This document shows, piece by piece, positions 25,572-33,911 of a DNA stretch of 64,000 nt (position 1 is the stretch's first letter; every line of letters begins with the position of its first letter). Under the pieces are notes generated by a model. The model did no database searches and was not told the origin of the DNA. It saw only the letters and a list, made by a program, of their open reading frames with translations. Source of the DNA: Litoditis marina (lineage: Eukaryota; Nematoda; Chromadorea; Rhabditida; Rhabditidae); assembly GCA_964036275.1 (NCBI GenBank), contig CAXIWQ010000388.1, forward strand, positions 1 through 64,000, given 5' to 3'. Made by a program: the position numbers and the translations under genes.

Positions 25572-26225
25572 CACCAAGTGAGGGTTCCAATCACCATTCC
25601 TCGATTTTGTATGGCAAAAGTGACATTTTTTCGCAGCTTTGTATTTCACAGTGAGTATTTTGTTGACGGTGTGCACGCTGTCAGGTTTGCAACCTACCCT
25701 ATTCCTCTCTGCTGCTCTAGTTTAGGAATGTGCGGAAAATAGCTACGTGGTCTAACCAGCCCCAGTCATTTCTTTTATCTGTAATGTAATGTTGACTGCC
25801 TGTTGTTTTGTTCCAGATTGTTTCTATAACTTGTGCACATTTATATTTTCACCTAAACTACTTTGCACAGTTTAAGAAATTTTCTGGAAACATTGAACAG
25901 AAGACTCGCTCAAAGAGTGTATATTATGTACATACTAGGAACTTGGGATGTTAGGGTTCAGAGACCGGTCGTCCCTTTCCTATTTATACCTTTATGTGTC
26001 CAGGGTGGCAAATATGTGCTAAAACTATCTTCATTTTCAAAATCATTCTCTTTCTCTTCTCAAACTATTATTTTAAATTCATATTCTATATAAGTATAGT
26101 TGAGCACATATTGAATCTCTGGATACCGTATACTTTGTTTTCCATATGCCGCCGCCTAATACCCCTCATAAATCACCACACAGCCTGTGATACGTTGTAA
26201 CTGTCTCACTTGACCCTTTGACCAT

Positions 26226-26251
26226 TCTCTCTCTCTCTCTTATCTATCTAG
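26226..26251 (+). promoter_or_regulatory. CT microsatellite, candidate 3' splice acceptor
   Basis: A run of alternating C and T followed by TATCTATCTAG gives a long pyrimidine tract ending in AG. This is acceptor-like, and also a simple repeat that could be meaningless. No matching donor can be chosen with confidence. Confidence 0.3.
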
Positions 26252-26586
26252 CCTTCGAATGAATAATATTTTACCACCAAAAGGGACCAATCCCAATACA
26301 TATATTATTGGTAAGATATTATTTGCTGTTCAGTTTCAACATCAGTTATTAAATGTGGGCCCAACATTTTAACATTTACTGCAGGCACTTAATTTCTAGT
26401 CTTCTTTTGTCATGGTTTTAAATTCTTTTTATTCCTTTTCATTGGCTAATTAATAAGTTCCAGGGTGTATTGGTGAAATGATTTCTTGTTATAGTTCTTC
26501 TCACTCGCATTTCTTTCTGGTTGATCTCAATTGGTTCTCTGGTTCATTCAATTTGCATATTGACATTTTCTTGTTTTCCGGTAATT

Positions 26587-29500
26587 ATGGTTCCGCCACC
26601 AAGACCCACTCTGCGTAGCGACACCAAACCGACTGTTCGGCCTATGACCGAGGTTGTCATGAAACGGGCAACTGAGGCACTGTCGGACATGAGTTCGGGT
26701 CTGACGGATCTTCATGCCGCAGTTCGGAAGCTGGAAAGAAATGACGTGGTCCAACGAGCTGCTGGTCTTCCAACGTTCGCAGGTGGTACTGAAAATTTGT
26801 CGGAGTTCGTTAGATCGCTCAATGATAACGCCAATGCGTATGGTTGGGATCTTGCAACCGCATGCCGCATTTTTCCATTGCAATTGCGGGGTCAAGCTCG
26901 CGATATCTACGAAAGAATCCCGGTCGCGACGAGAAGCAACTGGCAGCAGATGTTGGAATCTTTCAAGAGGCTGTTATATCCCGCCTCTAGACGAACGCAA
27001 GCGGCCGATGAGCTCATCATGATTCGCCAAGGAAGAGAAAATATCACTGAATTTGCTAAACGATGCGAACTTCTTGCCGGCATAGCCTACACCACGGAGG
27101 TCAAACGCCAAGAGGAGATCAAAAGCGCCATCCTCCGAGGAACCGTACCTCGAATTCGCCGTGTTCTGTTACACATGGACCCTACAACATCGTTGGAAGA
27201 CTACTTGGCGAAGGCAAGATCGGAAGAAGACCTCAACAATCTTTTGGGTCAGGAGGACGGGCTGGCACGATTGTCGGAAAAAATCGATCGTCTAGTTCTT
27301 CATACCACAGAGGCTGTTGCTGCCGTTCTTCCGCAAGCAGCAGTTTTTCCTCCGCCGTCGAATCAGCAGTCCAACAACAACGAAGATTCTCAGCCGAGGA
27401 AAAGATGCTACGGAAAGAAACGTGATCGTCAAGGACAGCAAGACAACAACGGTCACGATCAACAGCAGTGGACTCCGCAGCAACAACAGCAATGGATTCC
27501 GCAGCAACAACAGCAATGGATTCCGCAGCAACAACAGCAATGGATCCCGCAACAACAACAGCAGTGGATCCCGCAGCAACAGCAATCGAAACCTCAGGTC
27601 GCTCCTCCCACCAGCCAAGATGTCAGATATGATCAACAGTTGACCAGCAATACCAGACCGACACAGCCGAGTCATTCTCAACAACAGTCTCCAAACGCAC
27701 ACACCGATGGTCGTCGTAACTTTGTCAACGCAGTGCGGACTGCACCACTCTACTTGGCCATGTTGTGTCTTCTCATGATTCCTTCTTCTTCGGCAATATA
27801 CCCTTCGAGCAAATTTCATCGACAACTCGAGTCCTCTCATTTCTTCTGTAATGTGCCGAGATCGGGATACTACTTGGCCCCGCCACAGTTGGAACAGTGC
27901 GGAGAGACGAGCAATCCAACTACGCCGTTAATCGTCCAGGTTTCCCTTTACCTGAAGAGTGATAATTACATCACAACTCCAGCCGTGGCCTGCACCGAGC
28001 GCCGTCGAACAATATGCAAGGACGCCACTATCCTCGGAGAACCAAGATACCACGAAAACCTGACGATTTCCGGACTGACTCCTGGAAAATGCCATGCGAT
28101 GAGCTCCTCCAAACGAATGGATTCTGTACCACTATATAGCGAGGGTCCTGGGAAGTGGAATTCTCAACTGCCGGAACTGATTCCTGACAATATGGTCGGC
28201 AAAGAATGTGTCACAACGTCAAATTTCATACTACTTGAGGGATCTGTAGCATGGCGGGATCATCGTACAATTCAAAGTGATCTGGGCGATGTGTCGGGCT
28301 GCGAATTACCGGAGGGAAGATGTGAAAAACCATTCTACACTGTGTTATGGAAGTCGCAACCAGCTAACCGGAGTTGTGACTACACCCTGGAAGGATCCTT
28401 TCAAGCAATGGTCACCCCGAAGCACGTCATCATCGAGAAACTCCAAGCCGCATTTTCCTTCACGTCAGAAGAAGCAGCTACGGATGTTCCATGTATCGCG
28501 CCTGCCGTATGGAGAATGAACACCGGCGCCATACTGACTTTTCCGGATGTACGCCACGGTGACAGAATTCGCACATTCATCATGGAGAACTCAGAAACTG
28601 TCGAAACAGCAAATCTTCGCTTCATGACAGTCGACTCCAGTTCGTCAGATGAGATCCAACTTCAATCGCCATCAGCAGTCACCGTTCTACAAAGTGTCTT
28701 GAATGAACTGGAAGATCATCGTAGAGTCAACAACACCGAGACCAGTTCGAGTTCGTCAACCACAACTGCTTCTCTGGACACCGATGCTAAAATCCGAAAG
28801 ATCTTCCCTACGACTAAATATGCCGATGAAGCCCGACACCTGCGATCAATCTTCCCATCGAAAGATGTCGAAAACTTCACATCGAAGATGCAATACGTCA
28901 TGGCTGCGTTGAACAATCAAATCTCCAAGAACTTCGCCACGGTTCGACGTCATTTATGCGAACTGCACAACCAGCAGACGCTCATCGTTCGCTCTATCGC
29001 CGTCGCGAATCCTTCGACCGCAGTGCGAATCTTACTGAAAAGAGAAGATGTGGTAGCCAAGTTCACCGGTGAAGTCTTTGCAGTCACTCCATGTCTACCC
29101 ATGACGGTGACTCACATATACTGGAACCAAACACATAATGGCTCTTGCTTTGTCGAAACACCAGTGCAGACTACGTTTTCTTTGATGTTCATGGTGCCTG
29201 GATCGAAGGAACTGAAGAAGAAAGGCACGCAGGTCCCATGCGAAACTGTTACAAATGGAATTTTTGAAGAAAACAACCGCTTCCGAACTGTAGATGGCTA
29301 CCAAGACGTCCACACATTGCCACTCTGGACTCTGAACGTCCGGAAATCAGATCTCATCTTCAACACCCCCGCAGGGAGCCCAGGTCGAGGATCGTACCAC
29401 AGTCCAGATTTGTTCTCAACGACACTTTTGCGTCTGGACCAAGTGGAAGAAATACAGCACGTCTATGGAGATTCGATGGGAGCTGACTACAAACATCTGA

Positions 29501-32500
29501 AACGCCAAATCGCCGAAGACCTCACGCAAGAGCAAAGTTGGTTCTCAAAAATTGGAGATAGTATCACAGGAACGGTCAAGAAAGGACAAAGTCTGGTGAC
29601 ATCCTACATCCAGAAAGTTCGAGACACTATCCTCTCATACGTTCTGTGGATTCTGCTACCTCTTCTCGCAGTGATATTGCTCGGTTTCATCGTGTTTCTG
29701 TGTCTCAAATGTTGGTGTAAACGCCGGGAACAGAAGAAATTTGCGAAAGATTTGGTTGAAGCCCAGATTTCTGCGACGAGGATCGCCGAAAAGAAGTCGA
29801 AGAAATTTTCACCTCCACGTCCTCCACCTCCTCGTTCTGTTCATGGTAAAGAGAAGGTCGACGCTGTGATTGAAATGGAACAAGATTCAGATCACGAAGA
29901 AGAACCATTGGTCAACGCCGTTGTTGAACACCGACTACGTACACCACCGGCGTTGTTTACATTTATACCACTGGTGTGTGTAATACAAGGAGCAACAGCA
30001 ACGATGCCATATGTTGGAATTCATGTCAATAATCGTCCCGTAGCTGTTCTGATTGACACTGGATCATCCGTAACATTCTTCTCGCAAACAACGTTCAATG
30101 ATGTTTCATCTGCCCATTGGGATCGCTCGACAAAACGCGATGCAACAGCGGCTAACGGAACGGGAATTCGCTTCATCGGATCATTCGAGCCAACTGTCCA
30201 CATTGGAGAAACTACGCAGAAATTCCGCGCCCAGATCACACAAGATCACGACTGTCCGTGCGCTGGAATCCTAGGAGTAGATTTTCTACGACTACTCAAT
30301 CAACGAGGTTGCGAAATTGTACCCAACTTCTGTGAATCATCAATTCGAATTGGAGACAAAACCCTCCCGTTTCTTCGACCTGGTGAAGAACTTCCGGACG
30401 ACGTGCCTTCATACGCCGTGACCATAGCATCAGACACTGAACTACCTCCAAATTCGGACAACATAGTGTGGTCCGAAATCGACAGACAATTACCTGAGAC
30501 ATGGGAACTAATCGTCGAAGACAACCATTGTCAGGATGTTGCTGAGGATCAAGAAGATCAGTGCATTGTCGGTCGTACCCTCGTTTGCCCACGAGAAGGA
30601 CTCATACCAGTTCGTCTGCTCAACGTTTCGTCTTCGCCCATACAGTTATTCAAAGGACAACAGATTGCGACTGCCGAGATAACCGCGGAAAGAGATCCTG
30701 ATGTGTTTTTCGTCGAGCACATACCCAGAGAAGCTGATTGGGAAAGTGATCTTCCAAAACTCCCTGGACCACAATTCGATGTCGGTGAAGCTATTGACCT
30801 CTCTCAGTCGATCCTCGATGATAGTCGGAAGCATCAGTTGCGCAACATTGTTCGGAGAAATCGAGAAGCATTCGTAGGACCAGATGGACGTATCGGAAGG
30901 TATGTGGGACCCATCAAGCATCGTATCGACCTGGTGGAAGGAGCCAAACCACCTCATCAACGTCCCTATCGAGTTCCGATTGAGAAACGCAAGGAAATCG
31001 ATCAACAAATCAACAAAATGCTGAACGAAGGCCTCATAACTCCGTCGAGAAGCCCGTTTTCCAGTCCCATTGTACTCGTGCGGAAGTCTGATGGCCATTC
31101 CTGGCGCTTCACCGTTGATTACCGTCGGTTGAATAAGCTCACCGAAAAGGAATCCTATCTACTGCCATTGATACAAGAAATACTCGATCTCGTTGGAGGC
31201 AAAAACATCTACTCCGTTTTCGACTTGCAGTCCGGATACTTCCAAATTCCTCTATCCGAGAAAGACCGACCAAAGACCGCATTCAGCTGCTTCAAAGGTT
31301 GTTTCGAGTTCACGGTACTTGCTCAAGGACTGTGTGGAGCACCAGGAACTTTTCAAAGAGTAATGTCTGACATCCTCAGAAATCTGAAGGCCGCCGCTTA
31401 CGTGTATCTCGACGACGTGGTCCTCGCCAGCTCGAATCAAGATGAACACCTTAAAGACATCAACGAACTCTTGCAGACCATCAAACTATCTGGTCTCAAG
31501 TTCCGTCATGACAAGTGTCATTGGGGGAAATCTGAAGTACCGTACCTGGGATTTCTCATCAGCCGCGAAGGAGTCAAGGCAAATCCAATCAAAGTGGCTG
31601 CAATCAAGGACTACCCGAGACCGACAAACGTGAAAGAGCTCAGAAGTTTTCTCGGAGCTGCGGGACACTACCGACGATTCATCTTGCGGTATGCCGACCT
31701 GGCAGCACCCTTGTCGAAGCTACTGAAGAAGGAGATTGACTATACCTGGAGTGAGGAACAACAGAAGGCGTTCGAAACTCTCAAAATCTGTCTGACTACA
31801 GCACCCGTTCTTCGTTCACCTGTTCTAGGAATGCCATTCCAACTTCACACTGATGCTTCGAAGGTAGCGGTTGCCGGTTGTCTACTCCAAGAAGATGAAG
31901 AAGGACATCTACATCCGATAGCATTTGTGTCGCGTCGAATGAACAAACACGAGGAGAAGTACGTCGCCATCGAAATGGAAGCTCTAGCCATCGTCTTTTC
32001 GGTCAAGATGCTTAGCCCATATATCACTGGTGCAAAGACTCTTGTTGTGACTGATCATGCTCCACTTCGCGCCCTTCTCACAAGGAAAGATCTTGAAGGA
32101 CGACTAGCCAAGTACCAGATTGCGATACAGAACTACGACTTGGATATCGTTTACCGCCCCGGGAAGTGGAATCATGTTGCCGATGCCCTTTCGCGGTATC
32201 CACCAGCTGATACAGTAGCCGCTGTTGTCGAGGACATCCACAACATCACGATGAATTCGATAAAGAAAGAACAATCATCTTTTGAAGAATGCGACCTCCG
32301 TTCGGACTACTATCAGAAAGATGGAATTTGGAGAGTTCACCTGCATGGAACCGAGCGAATTGTCCTACCACCATCAATGCGATCGAGTGTCATCAAAGCC
32401 ACGCACGAGAATCCTATTGAAGGCGCTCATCTGGGTGCAAAGAAAATTACGGCTCGACTGAAGAGACAGTTCTTCTTTCCCAACATGGAAAAGGTCATAC

Positions 32501-33738
32501 AAAGCGTCATAAGAACTTGTCACCTCTGCCAGGAAAGAAAAACACCTGCTGCGCTAGTTGGAACCGAGCCCCTCGCACAAGTCGACGTCCCTTCATATCC
32601 GATGGAAGAAGTGCATCTTGATTTCTTGGGTCCGTACCCGATTTCGGAAAAAGGGAATCGCTATGTACACGTCTCAGTAGACAACTTCACCAAGATGACG
32701 TATGTATTGGCCGTACCCGACACTAAGGCACAGACGTTGTGTGACGCCTTCTTGAGCTCCGTGATTTATAGAGAAGGATGCCCTGCAACAGTAGTCACCG
32801 ATCAAGGAGCCCAGTATCTCGGAGAGGACTTCAAGCAACTTCTGTCGACGCTCGGTATCAAACATCGAACATCCACGCCTCACCATCATGAATCGAACGG
32901 AATCGTAGAGCGATTCAACCGGACTCTCGGAGACATGATATCGATATACGCAGCCAGTCGTCCAACAGCTTGGGACGAATATGTTGAGGCTTCCAGTTTT
33001 GCATATAACACCACCCCCCACGCCGAATTCAAGGATACGCCATTCTTCATCGCACATGGAAGAGACGCCATAATGCCATCGGATCGCGTACTGTCCATCC
33101 AGATGTCACGATACGCAGATGTCCAGGAATACAAGTCCGTCCTAGCTGAGCGAATAAGGACGTCCTTTAACATTACCGCAGGGAAGTTGACCGCGTCCGC
33201 CGAGCGAAGAAAGATGGAATACGACCAACACAATCGGGTGAAGTCCAAACAATTCGACTTGAACGACTTGGTCATGCTACGTCAAGATCAACCGGAACCC
33301 CATCAGTCTTCAAAACTTCACCGAAAATGGAGAGGACCGTACAGAATTGTGGAAATTTGTTGGCCAAACACAAAAATCGTCGAAATTTCTGGAGGAAAGC
33401 CGAAAGTAGTTCACCACAATCTTCTGAAGATCTACCACAATGAACCATTGCCAAGGAACCTACGTGAGGAAGAAGAACATGCACTCAACGTCACACGGAC
33501 GACATTGCCTACTCCACGCCAATCAGGATCAAATGTGCAGCAGTCGCATTATTCTCAGTGCCGGAACCCGACGCGCGGTGGAATCTCCCCGCCTTCGGAT
33601 GCTCGTCTCAATTCTAATTTCAGATCTCTAGCCAGTCCACTAGCCACCGCAGGTACCGCGGTTGAGGTCGAAATGAATGAAGACGGGTCCCCAGGTCATG
33701 TCGTGCCACGTCGAAGTGCCAGGCTCGCGGCTATGTAA
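26587..33738 (+). CDS. Gag-envelope-like-Pol polyprotein of a Ty3/gypsy retrotransposon
   Basis: One uninterrupted frame of 2383 codons. I chose the ATG at 26587 because it is the first in-frame ATG and has A at -3 and G at +4; the frame stays open upstream to 26521 without an ATG. Residues below count from this ATG. Modules are Gag capsid (about 60-222), a QQQQQWIP repeat region (292-333), a signal-like hydrophobic segment (388-403), a glycoprotein ectodomain with 14 cysteines and six N-glycosylation sequons, a transmembrane helix (1015-1040), a proline-rich tail, a second hydrophobic segment (1122-1138), aspartic protease (DTG at 1157), reverse transcriptase (YLDD at 1607), RNase H (first Asp 1756), and integrase (HHCC from 1940; D2012, D2072, E2108; GPY at 2250). 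It would make the particle, copy the RNA and integrate the DNA. No stop or frameshift separates gag from pol, so their ratio must be set by proteolysis, splicing or another route. Function of the envelope-like part is inferred. Confidence 0.95.
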   Translation: MVPPPRPTLRSDTKPTVRPMTEVVMKRATEALSDMSSGLTDLHAAVRKLERNDVVQRAAGLPTFAGGTENLSEFVRSLNDNANAYGWDLATACRIFPLQLRGQARDIYERIPVATRSNWQQMLESFKRLLYPASRRTQAADELIMIRQGRENITEFAKRCELLAGIAYTTEVKRQEEIKSAILRGTVPRIRRVLLHMDPTTSLEDYLAKARSEEDLNNLLGQEDGLARLSEKIDRLVLHTTEAVAAVLPQAAVFPPPSNQQSNNNEDSQPRKRCYGKKRDRQGQQDNNGHDQQQWTPQQQQQWIPQQQQQWIPQQQQQWIPQQQQQWIPQQQQSKPQVAPPTSQDVRYDQQLTSNTRPTQPSHSQQQSPNAHTDGRRNFVNAVRTAPLYLAMLCLLMIPSSSAIYPSSKFHRQLESSHFFCNVPRSGYYLAPPQLEQCGETSNPTTPLIVQVSLYLKSDNYITTPAVACTERRRTICKDATILGEPRYHENLTISGLTPGKCHAMSSSKRMDSVPLYSEGPGKWNSQLPELIPDNMVGKECVTTSNFILLEGSVAWRDHRTIQSDLGDVSGCELPEGRCEKPFYTVLWKSQPANRSCDYTLEGSFQAMVTPKHVIIEKLQAAFSFTSEEAATDVPCIAPAVWRMNTGAILTFPDVRHGDRIRTFIMENSETVETANLRFMTVDSSSSDEIQLQSPSAVTVLQSVLNELEDHRRVNNTETSSSSSTTTASLDTDAKIRKIFPTTKYADEARHLRSIFPSKDVENFTSKMQYVMAALNNQISKNFATVRRHLCELHNQQTLIVRSIAVANPSTAVRILLKREDVVAKFTGEVFAVTPCLPMTVTHIYWNQTHNGSCFVETPVQTTFSLMFMVPGSKELKKKGTQVPCETVTNGIFEENNRFRTVDGYQDVHTLPLWTLNVRKSDLIFNTPAGSPGRGSYHSPDLFSTTLLRLDQVEEIQHVYGDSMGADYKHLKRQIAEDLTQEQSWFSKIGDSITGTVKKGQSLVTSYIQKVRDTILSYVLWILLPLLAVILLGFIVFLCLKCWCKRREQKKFAKDLVEAQISATRIAEKKSKKFSPPRPPPPRSVHGKEKVDAVIEMEQDSDHEEEPLVNAVVEHRLRTPPALFTFIPLVCVIQGATATMPYVGIHVNNRPVAVLIDTGSSVTFFSQTTFNDVSSAHWDRSTKRDATAANGTGIRFIGSFEPTVHIGETTQKFRAQITQDHDCPCAGILGVDFLRLLNQRGCEIVPNFCESSIRIGDKTLPFLRPGEELPDDVPSYAVTIASDTELPPNSDNIVWSEIDRQLPETWELIVEDNHCQDVAEDQEDQCIVGRTLVCPREGLIPVRLLNVSSSPIQLFKGQQIATAEITAERDPDVFFVEHIPREADWESDLPKLPGPQFDVGEAIDLSQSILDDSRKHQLRNIVRRNREAFVGPDGRIGRYVGPIKHRIDLVEGAKPPHQRPYRVPIEKRKEIDQQINKMLNEGLITPSRSPFSSPIVLVRKSDGHSWRFTVDYRRLNKLTEKESYLLPLIQEILDLVGGKNIYSVFDLQSGYFQIPLSEKDRPKTAFSCFKGCFEFTVLAQGLCGAPGTFQRVMSDILRNLKAAAYVYLDDVVLASSNQDEHLKDINELLQTIKLSGLKFRHDKCHWGKSEVPYLGFLISREGVKANPIKVAAIKDYPRPTNVKELRSFLGAAGHYRRFILRYADLAAPLSKLLKKEIDYTWSEEQQKAFETLKICLTTAPVLRSPVLGMPFQLHTDASKVAVAGCLLQEDEEGHLHPIAFVSRRMNKHEEKYVAIEMEALAIVFSVKMLSPYITGAKTLVVTDHAPLRALLTRKDLEGRLAKYQIAIQNYDLDIVYRPGKWNHVADALSRYPPADTVAAVVEDIHNITMNSIKKEQSSFEECDLRSDYYQKDGIWRVHLHGTERIVLPPSMRSSVIKATHENPIEGAHLGAKKITARLKRQFFFPNMEKVIQSVIRTCHLCQERKTPAALVGTEPLAQVDVPSYPMEEVHLDFLGPYPISEKGNRYVHVSVDNFTKMTYVLAVPDTKAQTLCDAFLSSVIYREGCPATVVTDQGAQYLGEDFKQLLSTLGIKHRTSTPHHHESNGIVERFNRTLGDMISIYAASRPTAWDEYVEASSFAYNTTPHAEFKDTPFFIAHGRDAIMPSDRVLSIQMSRYADVQEYKSVLAERIRTSFNITAGKLTASAERRKMEYDQHNRVKSKQFDLNDLVMLRQDQPEPHQSSKLHRKWRGPYRIVEICWPNTKIVEISGGKPKVVHHNLLKIYHNEPLPRNLREEEEHALNVTRTTLPTPRQSGSNVQQSHYSQCRNPTRGGISPPSDARLNSNFRSLASPLATAGTAVEVEMNEDGSPGHVVPRRSARLAAM
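26764..27250 (+). other. Gag capsid domain (within polyprotein)
   Basis: Residues about 60-222 read as the retrotransposon Gag capsid fold. An opening GLPTFAGG and LSEFV is followed by helix-rich sequence with LRGQARDIYE, a Trp-containing WQQMLESFKRLL and a later ITEFAKRCE. The domain would multimerise into the particle shell. I see no CCHC zinc knuckle downstream; instead there is a short basic patch (about 277-283) and glutamine-rich repeats, which may bind RNA. Family assignment is by pattern recognition. Confidence 0.85.
27460..27587 (+). repeat. Coding minisatellite: QQQQQWIP octapeptide repeats
   Basis: A 24-bp unit encoding QQQQQWIP (first copy QQQWTP) is repeated about five times in frame, inside the C-terminal part of Gag where a nucleocapsid would lie. 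Copies differ mainly at silent third positions, such as CAG/CAA and ATT/ATC, so the peptide is more conserved than the DNA. The number of copies probably varies between insertions of the element. Confidence 0.9.
27748..27795 (+). other. Internal signal-peptide-like segment at the Gag/envelope junction
   Basis: Residues 388-403 (LYLAMLCLLMIPSSSA) form a hydrophobic core followed by small residues, a signal-peptidase-like site, and then a cysteine-rich presumptive ectodomain. Inside a polyprotein this would target what follows to the secretory pathway and could free Gag by host signal peptidase. The alternative is that the envelope part is expressed from a spliced mRNA with its own start. Confidence 0.7.
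27796..29790 (+). other. Envelope-like glycoprotein module between gag and pol
   Basis: After the signal-like segment comes an ectodomain of about 610 residues with 14 cysteines and six N-X-S/T sequons (residues 491, 594, 715, 763, 847, 851). It has a Ser/Thr-rich spacer (about 720-735), a possible helical segment with LCELHN (about 770-795), a membrane-proximal amphipathic stretch, a transmembrane helix (29629-29706) and a Cys- and Lys/Arg-rich start to the tail. This is the layout of a type I membrane fusion glycoprotein. I cannot name the family. A loose resemblance to negative-strand RNA virus glycoproteins captured by other invertebrate retroelements is only an impression. Its open frame over 2 kb implies coding constraint or recent activity. 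Envelope genes of retroviruses and insect errantiviruses follow pol, so this position is odd. Confidence 0.75.
29629..29706 (+). other. Transmembrane helix of the envelope-like module
   Basis: Residues 1015-1040 are 26 uninterrupted hydrophobic or aromatic residues rich in Leu, Ile and Val, ending in Cys-Leu. They are followed by Lys-Cys-Trp-Cys-Lys-Arg-Arg, a stop-transfer charge cluster with possible palmitoylation cysteines. This places the preceding ectodomain outside and the proline-rich tail (about 1078-1087) in the cytoplasm. Confidence 0.88.
29950..30000 (+). other. Second hydrophobic segment, envelope/protease junction
   Basis: Residues 1122-1138 (ALFTFIPLVCVIQGATA) are hydrophobic and end in ATA, a signal-peptidase-like motif. 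The protease DTG triad is only 19 residues further on, about the usual distance from a retroviral-type protease start to its active site. The segment therefore sits right at the expected N terminus of protease. It may act as a membrane anchor or as a cleavage site that frees Pol. Confidence 0.6.
30001..30375 (+). other. Aspartic protease domain
   Basis: DTGSS with Asp 1157 (30055) is the retropepsin active site, preceded by a beta-strand-like VAVLI. AGILGVDFL around 30260-30286 matches the conserved second hydrophobic motif (ILGxDxL) of retroviral-type proteases. It acts as a homodimer to mature the particle. A linker of about 175 residues without a recognised motif separates it from reverse transcriptase. 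Confidence 0.92.
30907..31720 (+). other. Reverse transcriptase domain
   Basis: Canonical blocks occur in order: PYRVP, then SPFSSPIVLVRK, FTVDYRRLN, FDLQSGYFQI with catalytic Asp 1546 (31222), GLCGAPGTFQ, YLDD (31405-31416) with Asp 1609 and 1610, and YLGFLIS followed by a thumb with FLGAAGHYRRFI. All three metal-binding aspartates are present. YLDD is frequent in Ty3/gypsy elements. The domain copies the genomic RNA into DNA from the tRNA primer. Confidence 0.96.
31837..32199 (+). other. RNase H domain
   Basis: TDAS with Asp 1756 (31852), IEMEALA with its glutamates near 1796-1798, TDHAPL with Asp 1823 (32053) and ADALSR with Asp 1866 (32182) supply the four acidic residues of a Ty3/gypsy RNase H. 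It follows reverse transcriptase directly and would degrade RNA in the RNA-DNA hybrid. No second, dual-type RNase H is seen before integrase. Confidence 0.94.
32380..33450 (+). other. Integrase with GPY/F module
   Basis: The N-terminal zinc finger is HX7H-X29-CX2C (His 1940 and 1948, Cys 1978 and 1981). The core triad is Asp 2012 (32620), Asp 2072 (32800) and Glu 2108 (32908), with exactly 35 residues between the last two. A C-terminal WRGPY (33328-33342) marks the GPY/F module found in Ty3/gypsy integrases. About 95 residues without a clear chromodomain follow, ending in a basic RRSAR tail. The enzyme made the AGTC duplication. Whether its tail steers insertion to heterochromatin cannot be told from this one copy. 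Confidence 0.95.
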
Positions 33739-33911
33739 AATTTTGTATATATTTGCGATTCAATATATTGTTTTCATGTTTTTGCTCCCCTCTTTCCCTC
33801 TCCTTCCATCTTAAGCTTTCAGATAATTTTGTTTCATCATGTTAAAATTAAATAGTAAACTCTTTTTCCTATCCAAAAGCAGTCGGGAGCCTGCTACTCT
33901 AAGGGGTGGCG
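33739..33911 (+). other. Short 3' noncoding stretch of the element
   Basis: 173 bp between the polyprotein stop and the 3' LTR, AT-rich with pyrimidine runs. I see no further open frame, so no separate envelope gene sits in the usual position. No canonical AATAAA is visible here either. Confidence 0.8.
33901..33909 (+). other. Candidate polypurine tract
   Basis: AAGGGGTGG, with CG between it and the 3' LTR, is the only purine-rich run next to the LTR and fits the plus-strand priming site. It is short and interrupted by one T. Confidence 0.55.

Larger units (their letters stand above)
25553..26586 (+). other. Retrotransposon untranslated leader (about 1 kb)
   Basis: This lies between the 5' LTR and the polyprotein ATG and holds no convincing gene. 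It contains several ATGs in short frames, for example one at 25994 opening 68 codons, which would hinder simple ribosome scanning. Splice-like signals are also visible: a CT-rich tract ending in TAG at 26226-26251, GTAAGA at 26311, and AG-ending pyrimidine stretches near 25816, 26399 and 26463. A spliced or trans-spliced mRNA start is therefore plausible but unproven. Packaging signals would be expected here, but I cannot identify one. Confidence 0.7.

Noticed and set aside
25863..26200. Small plus-strand frames in the leader (76 and 68 codons)
   Set aside because: One lacks an ATG. The other is a short low-complexity frame without recognisable motif. At most they are upstream frames.
26521..26586. 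Polyprotein start at the TTG at 26521
   Set aside because: It is not an ATG in a eukaryotic-type element. The ATG at 26587 has a good context, and the Gag-like sequence begins after it.
27292..27840. Minus-strand frame of 182 codons opposite the Q-rich part of Gag
   Set aside because: It is a shadow of the CAG/CAA repeats, which read as Leu-rich on the other strand.
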